DNA of 64,000 bases from Planctomycetaceae bacterium. GTDB lineage: Bacteria; Planctomycetota; Planctomycetia; Pirellulales; Lacipirellulaceae. The DNA is taken from positions 248,001 through 312,000 of the forward strand of contig PABB01000042.1 in the NCBI GenBank assembly GCA_002702655.1, written 5' to 3'. The notes under the pieces were generated by a model, which worked only from the letters and a program-made list of their open reading frames with translations, was not told where the DNA came from and ran no database searches. Below are positions 27,789-35,518 of this stretch, one piece after another. Positions within the stretch are counted from its first letter, which is position 1. Every line of letters starts with the position of its first letter. The position numbers were made by a program, and so were the translations under genes.

Positions 27789-28772
27789 ATGAAACGCATC
27801 TTGCCCCTGGCTTGGGCGGTTTTGTTTGTGCTTGGCGAGACCCTCGCCCCCTTCGCCAATTGCCGCGCTGCGAGCCCGGCGGGCGTTGAAGCTAATCCCG
27901 CGCCAATGAATCTCTTCGATGCGATGGAGCAGGGTTTGGTCGACGCCAAGTTCGTCGCCCGCGACGCCCATCGCGGGCGAATCGTGCTGTCGAATAAGAC
28001 CGACGCTCCCGTGAATGTCGAAATCCCCGACGCCTTCATCGGCGTACCGGAAGCCGCGCTGGCCCAGTTTGGCGGCGGCGGCTTCGGCGGCGGCGGCGGC
28101 GGCTTCGGCGGCGGCGGCCAGAATCAAAGCGTGGGCGGCGGCGGCGGTCGTGGCGGCGGACGCGGCGGCGGACGCGGCGGCGGACGCGGCGGCGGTCGCG
28201 GCGGTCGCGGCGGCTTTAACGTGGCCCCCGAGCAAATCGTGCGCGTCGACGTGCCCCTGCTCTGCCTCGACCACGGCCTGCGTGACCCCAGTTCCAGCAA
28301 GCCGTACGTGATTCGGCCCATCGAAGACTTCATCGACCAACCAGCGGTGATCGAAATTGTGCGCGGCTACGCCAACGGCGAACTGCCCGACGCCGCCGCC
28401 CAGGCGGCCGTGTGGCACCTCAACAGCGGCGTGAGCTGGCAAGAACTTTCCGCCAAGCTGACCGGCACCCAGCGCAGCCTAGTCCGCGAGCCGTACTTCA
28501 GCGACGCCCAGATGCAAGATGCGTTGGCGATCGTCCAGCGCGCCGAGCAAATGACCGTCGGCCAAAAGGTGGAGCCGCGGAACTTCGACCCGGACAAGTC
28601 GTTGCGAGCGGCCGAGGGGCCCTCTCCGGGCGAGCTTGCCGACGACGAGGCGCCCGCAGCAACGGACGCCGATGAAGCGGCGGACGCCAGCGAGACGAAG
28701 GCCGATGCCGAAGCGGATGAAGCCCCCGCCGATTCCGCCGGTGAGCCGACAACCGCGGCTGCCGACGCGTAG
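27789..28772 (+). CDS. secreted protein with Gly-rich and Arg-Gly repeat tract
   Basis: A 327-residue secreted protein of unknown function. A signal peptide (MKRILPLAWAVLFVLGETLAPFANCRAA) opens it. After a conserved-looking segment (VDAKFVARDAHRGRIVLSNKTDAPVNVEIPDAFIG, in two parts) comes a 45-residue low-complexity tract of GGGGFGGGG then RGGG units, encoded by near-identical 12-base repeats around 28141-28210. A folded stretch follows with VPLLCLDHGLRDPSSSKPY and an alpha-helical region. The C-terminus is acidic and Ala-rich. A strong intrinsic terminator lies 42 bases after the stop, so it is probably a single-gene unit. Confidence 0.75.
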   Translation: MKRILPLAWAVLFVLGETLAPFANCRAASPAGVEANPAPMNLFDAMEQGLVDAKFVARDAHRGRIVLSNKTDAPVNVEIPDAFIGVPEAALAQFGGGGFGGGGGGFGGGGQNQSVGGGGGRGGGRGGGRGGGRGGGRGGRGGFNVAPEQIVRVDVPLLCLDHGLRDPSSSKPYVIRPIEDFIDQPAVIEIVRGYANGELPDAAAQAAVWHLNSGVSWQELSAKLTGTQRSLVREPYFSDAQMQDALAIVQRAEQMTVGQKVEPRNFDPDKSLRAAEGPSPGELADDEAPAATDADEAADASETKADAEADEAPADSAGEPTTAAADA

Positions 28773-28813
28773 GACGCCGGCGACGACGGCGAACCATGGC
28801 TTGGACAAATGCA

Positions 28814-28851
28814 TGCCGGGGACGAACGCGTTTCGTCCCCGGCATTTTCTT
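28814..28851 (+). terminator. intrinsic terminator
   Basis: A perfect 13-base stem (TGCCGGGGACGAA / TTCGTCCCCGGCA) with a 5-base loop is followed directly by TTTTCTTT. It clearly ends the Arg-Gly protein transcript. Confidence 0.9.
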
Positions 28852-29103
28852 TCCCCGGTTGGCGCCCTGACGGTGACGCCGGCGTCCCAGCTTCGTCGTC
28901 GCAATTGGAATCCGGCGCTTGGTCCGCGACACGCAAATCGCTCGACGAGTTCATATGTTGCGGTCCAGTTTGCACGGCGAAACGCCCTGCGGCGTGCCTG
29001 CCGAATCGCCAGCGCCGTCCGCTGTCCGCCATAGCCGAACGGCCCCCGGATCGCTAAGGTACAGCACAGCCGGGCGGCCTCTGCGAGGGCCCGCGGCGCA
29101 TCC
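28852..29103. other. intergenic region upstream of tRNA-Leu
   Basis: About 250 bases without a gene that I can support. It should contain the tRNA promoter, but no convincing -35/-10 pair stood out. Short open frames on both strands lack any ribosome-binding site or motif. Confidence 0.4.
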
Positions 29104-29189
29104 GGCCGAGTGGCGGAATTGGCAGACGCTCTGGACTTAAAATCCAGTGGGGGGCAACCCCCGTGCGGGTTCGAGTCCCGCCTCGGCTA
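29104..29189 (+). tRNA. tRNA-Leu (anticodon TAA)
   Basis: An 86-base class II tRNA. The acceptor stem GGCCGAG pairs with CTCGGCT (one G-T pair at the end). The D-arm reads TGGCGGAATTGGCAGACGC. The anticodon stem CTGGA/TCCAG frames a loop CTTAAAA with TAA at 29138-29140. The long variable arm is GGGGGGCAACCCCC, and the T-arm is GCGGG-TTCGAGT-CCCGC. The CCA end is not encoded. tRNA-Leu genes are common integration sites, and the accessory island starts directly downstream. Confidence 0.95.
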
Positions 29190-29269
29190 CTTGCGGCGCA
29201 ACGACTTACGTCAATTCTCGTTCGCCTCTGAACGACCGCTCAGCATTGTGCGCTCTGCATGCACTCCTT

Positions 29270-29455
29270 CTAGGTAGCAACTGCACGAAGACTGTCTGGC
29301 ACGTGAATACGGTCTGCAACCTGGGCGTGTTTCATCCGCTCTGCCGCGTCGATGTCGTGCTGAGTTGTTTGCCGCGCCCGATGCCGCATGAGTCGTTGTA
29401 GCAAGTCAGCGTCGAACTTGTCCGGGTTTGCGTTTGCGAAGCCGAATCGGAACCG
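29270..29455 (-). pseudogene. C-terminal remnant of a tyrosine recombinase (integrase)
   Basis: The minus-strand frame ending at a TAG at 29270 reads HHRFRFGFANANPDKFD, then DADLLQRLMRHRARQTTQHD, then AERMKHAQVADRIHVPDSL. LLQRLMRH followed by TTQH is the usual end of tyrosine recombinases (last His, then T-T-x-x-Y). The catalytic Tyr position is Asp here, and everything upstream is lost at the junction with the toxin fragment. So it would be an inactive stub of 60-odd residues. Its place 80 bases from the tRNA-Leu end supports an integrated element. I recognised this from the motif pattern alone; homology is not proven. Confidence 0.5.
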
Positions 29456-30234
29456 ATGATGGGTCCCGGGGAATTCTACGACGGTCCCTTCACCGTGACC
29501 CAGGCTGACCTGGACAACGGCTATGCCGCGTCGCGATTCCTCACGGGGGCGGGCGCCGAGTTGCTGGTTGGACTGGGGACGGGCGGACTGGCATCGGGCG
29601 CAAGCAAAGCCGGGTGGGCCGGCCGCACCGCCAAGACGGCCCTGGCGCTGGACACGGCGAGCAACGCCCTCAGCGTTGGACGGGGAACGGTCGACGCCTA
29701 CAATAACGGGCTGGGATTCGGCAACAGTCTGCAGATCGTCGGCGGAGCCTTCGGCCTCGCCGGAAACTACGCCGCGGGGAGCAAGGCCCTGGGCGAGTTG
29801 GCCACCGACGCCGGACGCGTTCGCGTCAGCTTCGACCCCGCCACGCTCTCCAGCGGGCCCGTGCCGTTGGGTGGGGTGAAGGTCTCGCTGGCACCACGAA
29901 CGCCGACAAAGGGCCCACATGGGTTTTCAAATCCAACGCTAGGGACGAAAGTCCACCAAGGATTTGAAGAGGCACTGACTGGCCAAACAGGCACCACACG
30001 AGCAGATTGGATAATTCGAACGAAACCGGGCAAAACCGGAGTGGACGCTACATACATCGGTCCGCAGAGCCTGAATCGCGGGTTTCAACATGCAGGGGGG
30101 TAAAGCCCTATTCGCAAAATGGATTCGACACTTTTCTAGACCAACTTGACGAATGGTCATTGACGCCCGGACAGACTCAACTGTGGTTCTATAACCAGGG
30201 CGGGATGATCGGCTCGACCGGCTACAACTATTGA
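29456..30234 (+). pseudogene. C-terminal fragment of a polymorphic toxin (PD-(D/E)xK nuclease-like tip), frameshifted
   Basis: The first frame encodes a hydrophobic Gly/Ala-rich region (FLTGAGAELLVGLGTGGLASG, SLQIVGGAFGLAGNYAAG), as found just ahead of toxin tips in Rhs-type proteins. From about 29890 (PTKGPHGFSNPTLG) it becomes A/T-rich and reads TRADWIIRTKPGKTGVDATY. It stops at a TAA (30101) straight after a run of six G (30095-30100). The next frame then continues the same protein: VKPYSQNGFDTFLDQLDEW, and finally QTQLWFYNQGGMIGSTGYNY. The D in VDATY and a lost Glu before VK would form a nuclease active site. The N-terminal Rhs body is absent. This is inferred from architecture, not from a search. 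Confidence 0.6.
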
Positions 30235-30244
30235 GGAAATGGTC

Positions 30245-30979
30245 ATGGCTTTGCGCGTATGGGAGCACGTGCAAGTTGGTGAAGTGAACGTTGCCATTGC
30301 CAATGCAACGACAAATCTTCGAGAAAACAGAAGTGCTTCAACGGCGAACGAGCTCGGCATTGTCTATCTTTGGCTTCGAGAGTACGAAGCCGCGTGGCTG
30401 CACTATCATCGAGCGCAGGAGGAACTCGCGAACAACATTTCGGTGTTCTACGGCAAGGCAGGGATAGCAAAGTGGTGTCAAGGAGATTGGTGTTCTGCGT
30501 TCGACGAGTGGAGGGCAGGATTGCGGTGTGAATACACCGACTGGGCTGGTGGGATCTCAATCCCTCTTGTCATGTGGGCAGCAGCCGTCCTTGCTGACCA
30601 AGCCCCGCTTGCCGAAGAAGCCATTGTTCACCTGATAGAACGGCTGCGGAGCGATCAGTCAGTCCTCTGGCCGGGGCCACTGGCGTCATGGATTGTTGGG
30701 GATTCTCAGGATTTTAGACTGAAACGCGAAGGAAGCGGACAAGTTGCCGGCGACCAATGTACTCTGGATGAATGGCAGGTTGAGTTCTACAAAGGCGTGA
30801 TGGATCTTAGAGATGGGAAGGCTGATGGTTTCCGTCACCGGATGAGAATCTGCGGAAACGTTAGCTGGATTGAATTGGCACAAGCTCCGAGGGTGTTTTT
30901 CGGAAAAATCTGGTCGGATGAGTTCTTCGTTGCACGACACCAGTTGGACAGTTTGAAGACTGTAGTCGATGGCAACTAG
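30245..30979 (+). CDS. probable immunity protein for the adjacent toxin tip
   Basis: A 244-residue protein, possibly helical-repeat (STANELGIVYLWLREYEAAW, FYGKAGIAKWCQGDWCSAF), with no signal or membrane helix. It begins 10 bases after the toxin frame's stop. GAGG before ATG-GTC-ATG is best spaced for the second ATG, so I start there (two residues shorter than the longest frame). The position, compact size, Trp/acidic-rich content and low GC all fit an immunity protein cognate to a polymorphic toxin, but its family is not one I can name. Codon use is unlike that of its neighbours, which suggests transfer. Confidence 0.6.
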   Translation: MALRVWEHVQVGEVNVAIANATTNLRENRSASTANELGIVYLWLREYEAAWLHYHRAQEELANNISVFYGKAGIAKWCQGDWCSAFDEWRAGLRCEYTDWAGGISIPLVMWAAAVLADQAPLAEEAIVHLIERLRSDQSVLWPGPLASWIVGDSQDFRLKREGSGQVAGDQCTLDEWQVEFYKGVMDLRDGKADGFRHRMRICGNVSWIELAQAPRVFFGKIWSDEFFVARHQLDSLKTVVDGN

Positions 30980-31108
30980 GAATACCGCGAGGACCGCACG
31001 TCTCGTTGCCGCGGCCTAGTTCTTAGAACGTGTTTTGAAATTGCCTGATTGAAGAAAAACAGCTACGGCTCCCGTCCTTTGACGCCAATCTCAGGGAGGA
31101 GCCGTGGC

Positions 31109-31466
31109 ATGACGATCAAGACGCAGTACTCCAGCGATTTGACGGACCGACAATGGCAGTTGATTCGGAACCGGCTTCCGAAGAGATCGCGGCGAGGTCG
31201 TCCGCCGATCGACCGGCGGCGGGTGATCAACGCCGTCTTGTACGTCGTCCGCACAGGGTGTCAGTGGCGGCTGCTGCCCAGCGACTTCCCGAATGGGAGC
31301 ACGGTGTACGGCGTTTTCTGGCGGTGGCGAAACGACGGCGTATGGCAACGGATTCACGATCGCTTGCGCGAGCACACGCGGCGAGCCGCCGGCAAGCGGC
31401 CGAAGCCCACGGCGGCGATCATTGACAGCCAGTCGGTGCGGACCGCCGAGGGAGGCGAACCACGGG
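31109..31466 (+). pseudogene. IS5-type transposase, 5' fragment
   Basis: The N-terminal third of an IS5-group transposase. DLTDRQWQLIRNRLPKRSRR, RRRVINAVLYVVRTGCQWRL, LPSDFPNGSTVYGVFWRW and AIIDSQSVRTAEGGE are the family blocks up to the first catalytic Asp region. After EGGE the expected continuation is lost: the frame runs on for 85 residues of unrelated sequence, so the element is truncated at about 31463-31466. A ribosome-binding site (GGGAGGAG) precedes the ATG. Upstream, around 31028-31048 (ACGTGTTTTGAAATTGCC), may lie the left end. It closes the accessory island beside tRNA-Leu. Confidence 0.8.
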
Positions 31467-32064
31467 CGTACGCCACCGATTTCCTCGGGCGGCCAACGGC
31501 AGGCTCGTACCGGGAGGTCAATCCGCTGACGTACTGGCCTGCCGTCAGCGCTGTCCAGCCGGCCGACCGGCTTGGCTTCGCGGCCAGTTTCACGAGAATC
31601 ACGCCGCCTCGGGCCTTGGTGCGTTGCACCAGCCGACCACGCCAAGACTTGCGGAGCGGCGTCAAGGCAGGCTCCGCTCGGGCCGCCGCCACGAGCCGCC
31701 GCCGTTCGGCCGCCTCGTAGCGAGCGCGGAACCGATTGGCGTGAAGAACATACCGACTCGCCCCCTGGAAGTCTGTCAGGCAGCTTGGGTTGCGATAACG
31801 GAACACGCGGCGTTGCGGCAACTGCGGCAGCTCGACCAGCACGTCGCTCGCTTGGGCCAACTGTGTCGAGGACCTTAGCGACTGCTAGCCGCGCGATCGC
31901 AATTCTGCGACGAGTGGCCTGCGTCGAGCTCGTGCGGGCGTCAGGCAATAGCTGAGAAACAGCGCCGCACGCTGCGATGGCGATTGCGGCACGAGAGACG
32001 GCTTGCGGGACGATCCCCCCCGCGGTCGTGCTTGGGGCGAGGCAAGCGGCGTCGCGTGTCGCGT
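31467..32064. other. 600-base region past the truncated transposase
   Basis: On the minus strand an open frame from 31860 down into the transposase reads QRRVFRYRNPSCLTDFQGAS and ARYEAAERRRLVAAARAEPA. It has a protein-like look but no family I know and no ribosome-binding site. It could be a gene fragment left by the insertion. The rest, up to the end of the phosphotransferase gene, has no gene that I can support. A C8 run lies near 32019. Confidence 0.35.
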
Positions 32065-34446
32065 TCAGATCGCCAAATCCACGGGGATTGCTGCATAGGA
32101 GTAGGCAGCGATACGTCGCTCGCACTCGACGATGATTTTCTCGGTAGCGTACCGCCGCGCGGGGAATTGCGTGCTGATCGACACATGCCGGGCGAGCGTC
32201 AGCGTCGTGCAGATTTCGACGCCGTCGCGGGTTGCCGCTGGCTGGCGCTGGAGAAACCGCTCGACGATCGATTCGCTCGCGGCGAGGAGCGATGCGCGGC
32301 GCCGTTGGTCGCGAATCGCCAGTTCGTGGAAGTGCCCGACGAAATTGCCGACATCCAGGTGGATGTCGGCCAGGCAAAACAGATCGTGGTCGAGCACCCA
32401 CATCCGCTCTCGTGCGACTCGCACCTGATCCGGGTAGAAGTCGCGGTGAGCCGGCGCGAGCGGTGCGTCAGGCAGCCGCGCCGCCAGGCGCCGGCAGCCG
32501 GCAAGCAACGCAGCCAGACGTGGCCGCCAGTCAGGCCGCTCGCGGCCGAGCCGCTCGTAACGCTCGGCGAGGATGGCAAGTTCGTCGGCCAGCGCGTGCG
32601 CGCGGCGCGGCTGCAACCCGGACTGCTGCAGCTTGACGACCGCGTCGCCGACCTGTCGGGCAACCTGCAACGCGCGGGGACCGGCCAAGGCCTGCCAGCC
32701 GTCAACGCCGTCGACGCCCTGCTGCAGCCACATGCGCCACTGCGGGACGACGCCCACGGCAGCCGGCACGCTGATCCCGTCGGCCGCGTCGCCGGCAAAG
32801 CCCTCGGTCTGCAACTCCTGTTGGAGCGCCCAACTCCGCTGGTGCCGCGGCTTGACGTGAATCTTGCCGAACACGGCCGCCTCGTTGCCCCGCGCATTGC
32901 GGTAACGGTACTCGATCAGGCAGCGCCGCGCGGGTTTGTGGCGGGCGAGCCGAACTTCCGCAAGTTGCCATGAATCGTCGCGAAGCAGCTCACGGACCAG
33001 CGGCGACACGTGCACCTCGGCCTCGGCCGCATTGAGCGCCTCAGCAGCGAAGCGCAGCGACTGATCCTCGGCAAACTTGCGCAGCGCGACGACACCAGCG
33101 GGGGCGGGCGTGCTGCGCGTGGCAGGCCGCGCCGCCCCTGACGAAAGGCGCACGTCTTCGTCCAAGCATTTCAGAGCGCGGTCGAGCATGGCTGCGGTCG
33201 CGGCTTGCCAGTCCGACTGGCGGCAACGAAACGGTTCGTGGGCCAGCCGTAACCAAGCGGCCGCCGTCCACGCCGCCAAGCGATCCGCTGGCGGGACCGC
33301 GGCGTTCTCCGCGTAACCATCGAGCAACGCGGTCCACAGTTCGTCCGTCGCCCAGTTGCCGCCAGCGCCCGCGGCGTCGCGCTGCAGGTGCGCGTGCAGA
33401 TTGCCCAAGTCCAGCGCTGCCTCGCCCAGCGCCGCGGCATCGAGATCGATCAGCCGCGCCCCGCCGGCGTCGACGACGATCTGGCCCAGGTGCAAATCGC
33501 CGTGCAACATTGCCACCGGCGGCGAGTCGACGCTGAGAAGTTCGACGCACGACTCTGCCACGCGGCGGGCAGCGTCGCGCAGATCGGGGCAGAGTGGGCC
33601 AAGATCGGCGGCGCTGCGACGCAGCGCCGCTGCTTCGACGCCGCCGTCGCGCACGGGCAATTTGCCGCCGATCTGCCGGTGCAGCCGCGCCAGCACGCGT
33701 CCCGCTTGGGCGAAGGCCGACGCGGCGGCGGCGTGGTCGGCGCTCGACAGCAACTCGGCCAGTGTCACGCCCGGCTGCCAACTCATTACCAACGTTGCGT
33801 GCCGGTCGGAGCGGGCCAGCACGCGTGGCAAGGCGTCGTCGCCTAAACCGTGGATCGTCTTCGCCGCCCGCCGCGCGCGGCGGTAGTTGGCGGCGCCGTA
33901 CAACCGCAGCACGCCGCAGGGGCCGGCGTCGTTACGGCCAATCGCCACGAACCGCCGCTGCGGCTTGTAGCGGGCCGTCTGCCATGTGACGCCCCGTCCC
34001 AAATGTTCGTCGAGCCGCAGTCGCTGTGCGAGCCCCGCGCCGTCGCCCAGCGCGGCGACTTCTGACAATGCTGCGATTTCCGCATCCGCAGGAAACGGCC
34101 ACACGACCAGCGCCCGGTCGGCGTCAACCACCGGCTCGTCCGCCGCGGCATTGCCTTCCGCGATTTGCGGTGAGCGGCGGCGGTGCTTGCCGAGCTTGTC
34201 GATGGCGTCGCGCCGGTAGGCCGTGACATGCACGTGCTGCGGGCCGGCTGGCGTGTCGGCCAGATACGCCGCCAGCAAACTGGTCGCTGGCTTGTAACGC
34301 AGGTAGACGCCGCTCACGCTCCGCACGCCGAGGTGGGGCACGGCTTGCCGAATGACGCCCGCCGCCGCGTTGTCGTCGAGCAACTCGGCCAGCGCGAGAA
34401 TGGCCGTGTCCCGCCGCGTCAGTTCGAGATCGTCACGACTCAACAC
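32065..34446 (-). CDS. tandem two-domain phosphotransferase (APH/choline kinase-like)
   Basis: A 793-residue cytoplasmic protein made of two aminoglycoside-phosphotransferase-like kinase domains. The first (about 60-400) has the catalytic loop HGDLHLGQIVV near residue 317 and the metal-binding LIDLDAAALGEAALDLGNLH. The second (about 470-780) has HRDFYPDQVRV near residue 668 and VLDHDLFCLADIHLDVGNFV. Both keep the catalytic Asp but have Gln where Asn is usual in H-x-D-x4-N. It starts with GTG, 55 bases after the sulfotransferase gene, and is the last gene of the glycan-export cluster. Such kinases phosphorylate small hydroxyl substrates; the substrate is unknown. Confidence 0.82.
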   Translation of the reverse strand: MLSRDDLELTRRDTAILALAELLDDNAAAGVIRQAVPHLGVRSVSGVYLRYKPATSLLAAYLADTPAGPQHVHVTAYRRDAIDKLGKHRRRSPQIAEGNAAADEPVVDADRALVVWPFPADAEIAALSEVAALGDGAGLAQRLRLDEHLGRGVTWQTARYKPQRRFVAIGRNDAGPCGVLRLYGAANYRRARRAAKTIHGLGDDALPRVLARSDRHATLVMSWQPGVTLAELLSSADHAAAASAFAQAGRVLARLHRQIGGKLPVRDGGVEAAALRRSAADLGPLCPDLRDAARRVAESCVELLSVDSPPVAMLHGDLHLGQIVVDAGGARLIDLDAAALGEAALDLGNLHAHLQRDAAGAGGNWATDELWTALLDGYAENAAVPPADRLAAWTAAAWLRLAHEPFRCRQSDWQAATAAMLDRALKCLDEDVRLSSGAARPATRSTPAPAGVVALRKFAEDQSLRFAAEALNAAEAEVHVSPLVRELLRDDSWQLAEVRLARHKPARRCLIEYRYRNARGNEAAVFGKIHVKPRHQRSWALQQELQTEGFAGDAADGISVPAAVGVVPQWRMWLQQGVDGVDGWQALAGPRALQVARQVGDAVVKLQQSGLQPRRAHALADELAILAERYERLGRERPDWRPRLAALLAGCRRLAARLPDAPLAPAHRDFYPDQVRVARERMWVLDHDLFCLADIHLDVGNFVGHFHELAIRDQRRRASLLAASESIVERFLQRQPAATRDGVEICTTLTLARHVSISTQFPARRYATEKIIVECERRIAAYSYAAIPVDLAI

Positions 34447-34501
34447 AATCGAAGTATCCAGATTCCAGGGCGACGAAGCGGCCCGCGTTCAATCGGTTGC
34501 T

Positions 34502-35518
34502 CTACCACAGCTCCGGCAATCGCCAGTTCCGCTCACGGGCCTCGGCCGCAAAACGGGCGCGGATGTCGTCGGCGGCGCGGCGAGCGTCGGCGGGCAAGTC
34601 GTGACAGGCTCTTTCGTACCCCAACAGGTCGAGCAGGTCGCCTGTCGCCGCCTCGAATCGCGCGACATCGGCAGCCGCCATGTCGCGCCGCCAGTCGCGC
34701 CTCCCCGGCGTCGGCGGCAGCCAGGCCGCGTTGGCCGACAGGCCCGCCTCGAATTGCGTGCGGCCCTCGTGGTAATTCTCCATCGCCGGGTCGTAGTCGA
34801 GCCCCAGAAACTCCGTCAGCTGCCGGCAGGCGCCGGCCGGGTTGGCGACCAGATGCTCGTATTTCAGTTCCGCGTGCAAGCCATCCGGCAGCCGCCGACC
34901 TTCCTCCACGCCCAGCCCCACCAGCGCCTTCCACCACAGGGCCGTGGTGACCACCGGGTCGTCGGCCCAGGTGGCGAATTGCCCGGCCGCCTTGTCGGCC
35001 TTGCGCCACTTGAGCATCGACAGGCACACGTCCCGCCCGTCGCGAATCAGATGCACGAACTTCGCCCGCGGCCACAGCTGGTGCAGCGTGGGGATGTTGC
35101 GCACGTAGGTGGGCGTCTTGTCGCCGACCAGCGGTTTGCCCTTGCGCTCGCCGTAGCGGTCGAACAGCCGCGACACGAGTTCGGCGTAGCTCAACTGCGG
35201 TTCGTCGGCGATCCACCGCACTACGGTTTCAGGGGGCGTTTTGATCTGCTCGAAGCGCTTGTGGCTGCGTAGCTTCTCGACGACTTTGGTAGTCACCCGA
35301 CCGCGGTCGGTCAGCCCCCGCCGTCGCTCAAAGATGCCGGGAATCCAATGCGTCTCGCGGGTGACCGCCATCAACGGGTGCGCCGCGACCATCCGTTTGA
35401 GCATCGTGGTGCCGGACCGGGGACTGCCAACCATGAACACAAATGGATTGGCAGCCCCCGGCGGCAACTTCTCGTTCGACGAGGGCGCCGGACACGCGGT
35501 GGTTTCAGGCGACGACAT
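34502..35518 (-). CDS. PAPS-dependent sulfotransferase
   Basis: A 338-residue sulfotransferase transferring sulfate from PAPS to a hydroxyl or amine, probably on a glycan or lipid. The 5'-phosphosulfate loop MVGSPRSGTTMLKRM lies near residue 30. A 3'-phosphate-binding motif follows at LIRDGRDVCLSMLKWR, and the C-terminal half contains YEHLVANPAGACRQLTEFLGL, all typical of the Sulfotransfer_1/3 families. Its start overlaps the end of the ABC exporter gene by 14 bases, so the two are translationally linked. The window itself shows no PAPS synthesis genes. Confidence 0.9.
   Translation of the reverse strand: MSSPETTACPAPSSNEKLPPGAANPFVFMVGSPRSGTTMLKRMVAAHPLMAVTRETHWIPGIFERRRGLTDRGRVTTKVVEKLRSHKRFEQIKTPPETVVRWIADEPQLSYAELVSRLFDRYGERKGKPLVGDKTPTYVRNIPTLHQLWPRAKFVHLIRDGRDVCLSMLKWRKADKAAGQFATWADDPVVTTALWWKALVGLGVEEGRRLPDGLHAELKYEHLVANPAGACRQLTEFLGLDYDPAMENYHEGRTQFEAGLSANAAWLPPTPGRRDWRRDMAAADVARFEAATGDLLDLLGYERACHDLPADARRAADDIRARFAAEARERNWRLPELW

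Noticed and set aside
28141-28212. Regularly spaced short repeats that could suggest a CRISPR array
   Set aside because: They are 12-base coding repeats for Arg-Gly units with no unique spacers and no cas genes near. No CRISPR array was seen in the window.
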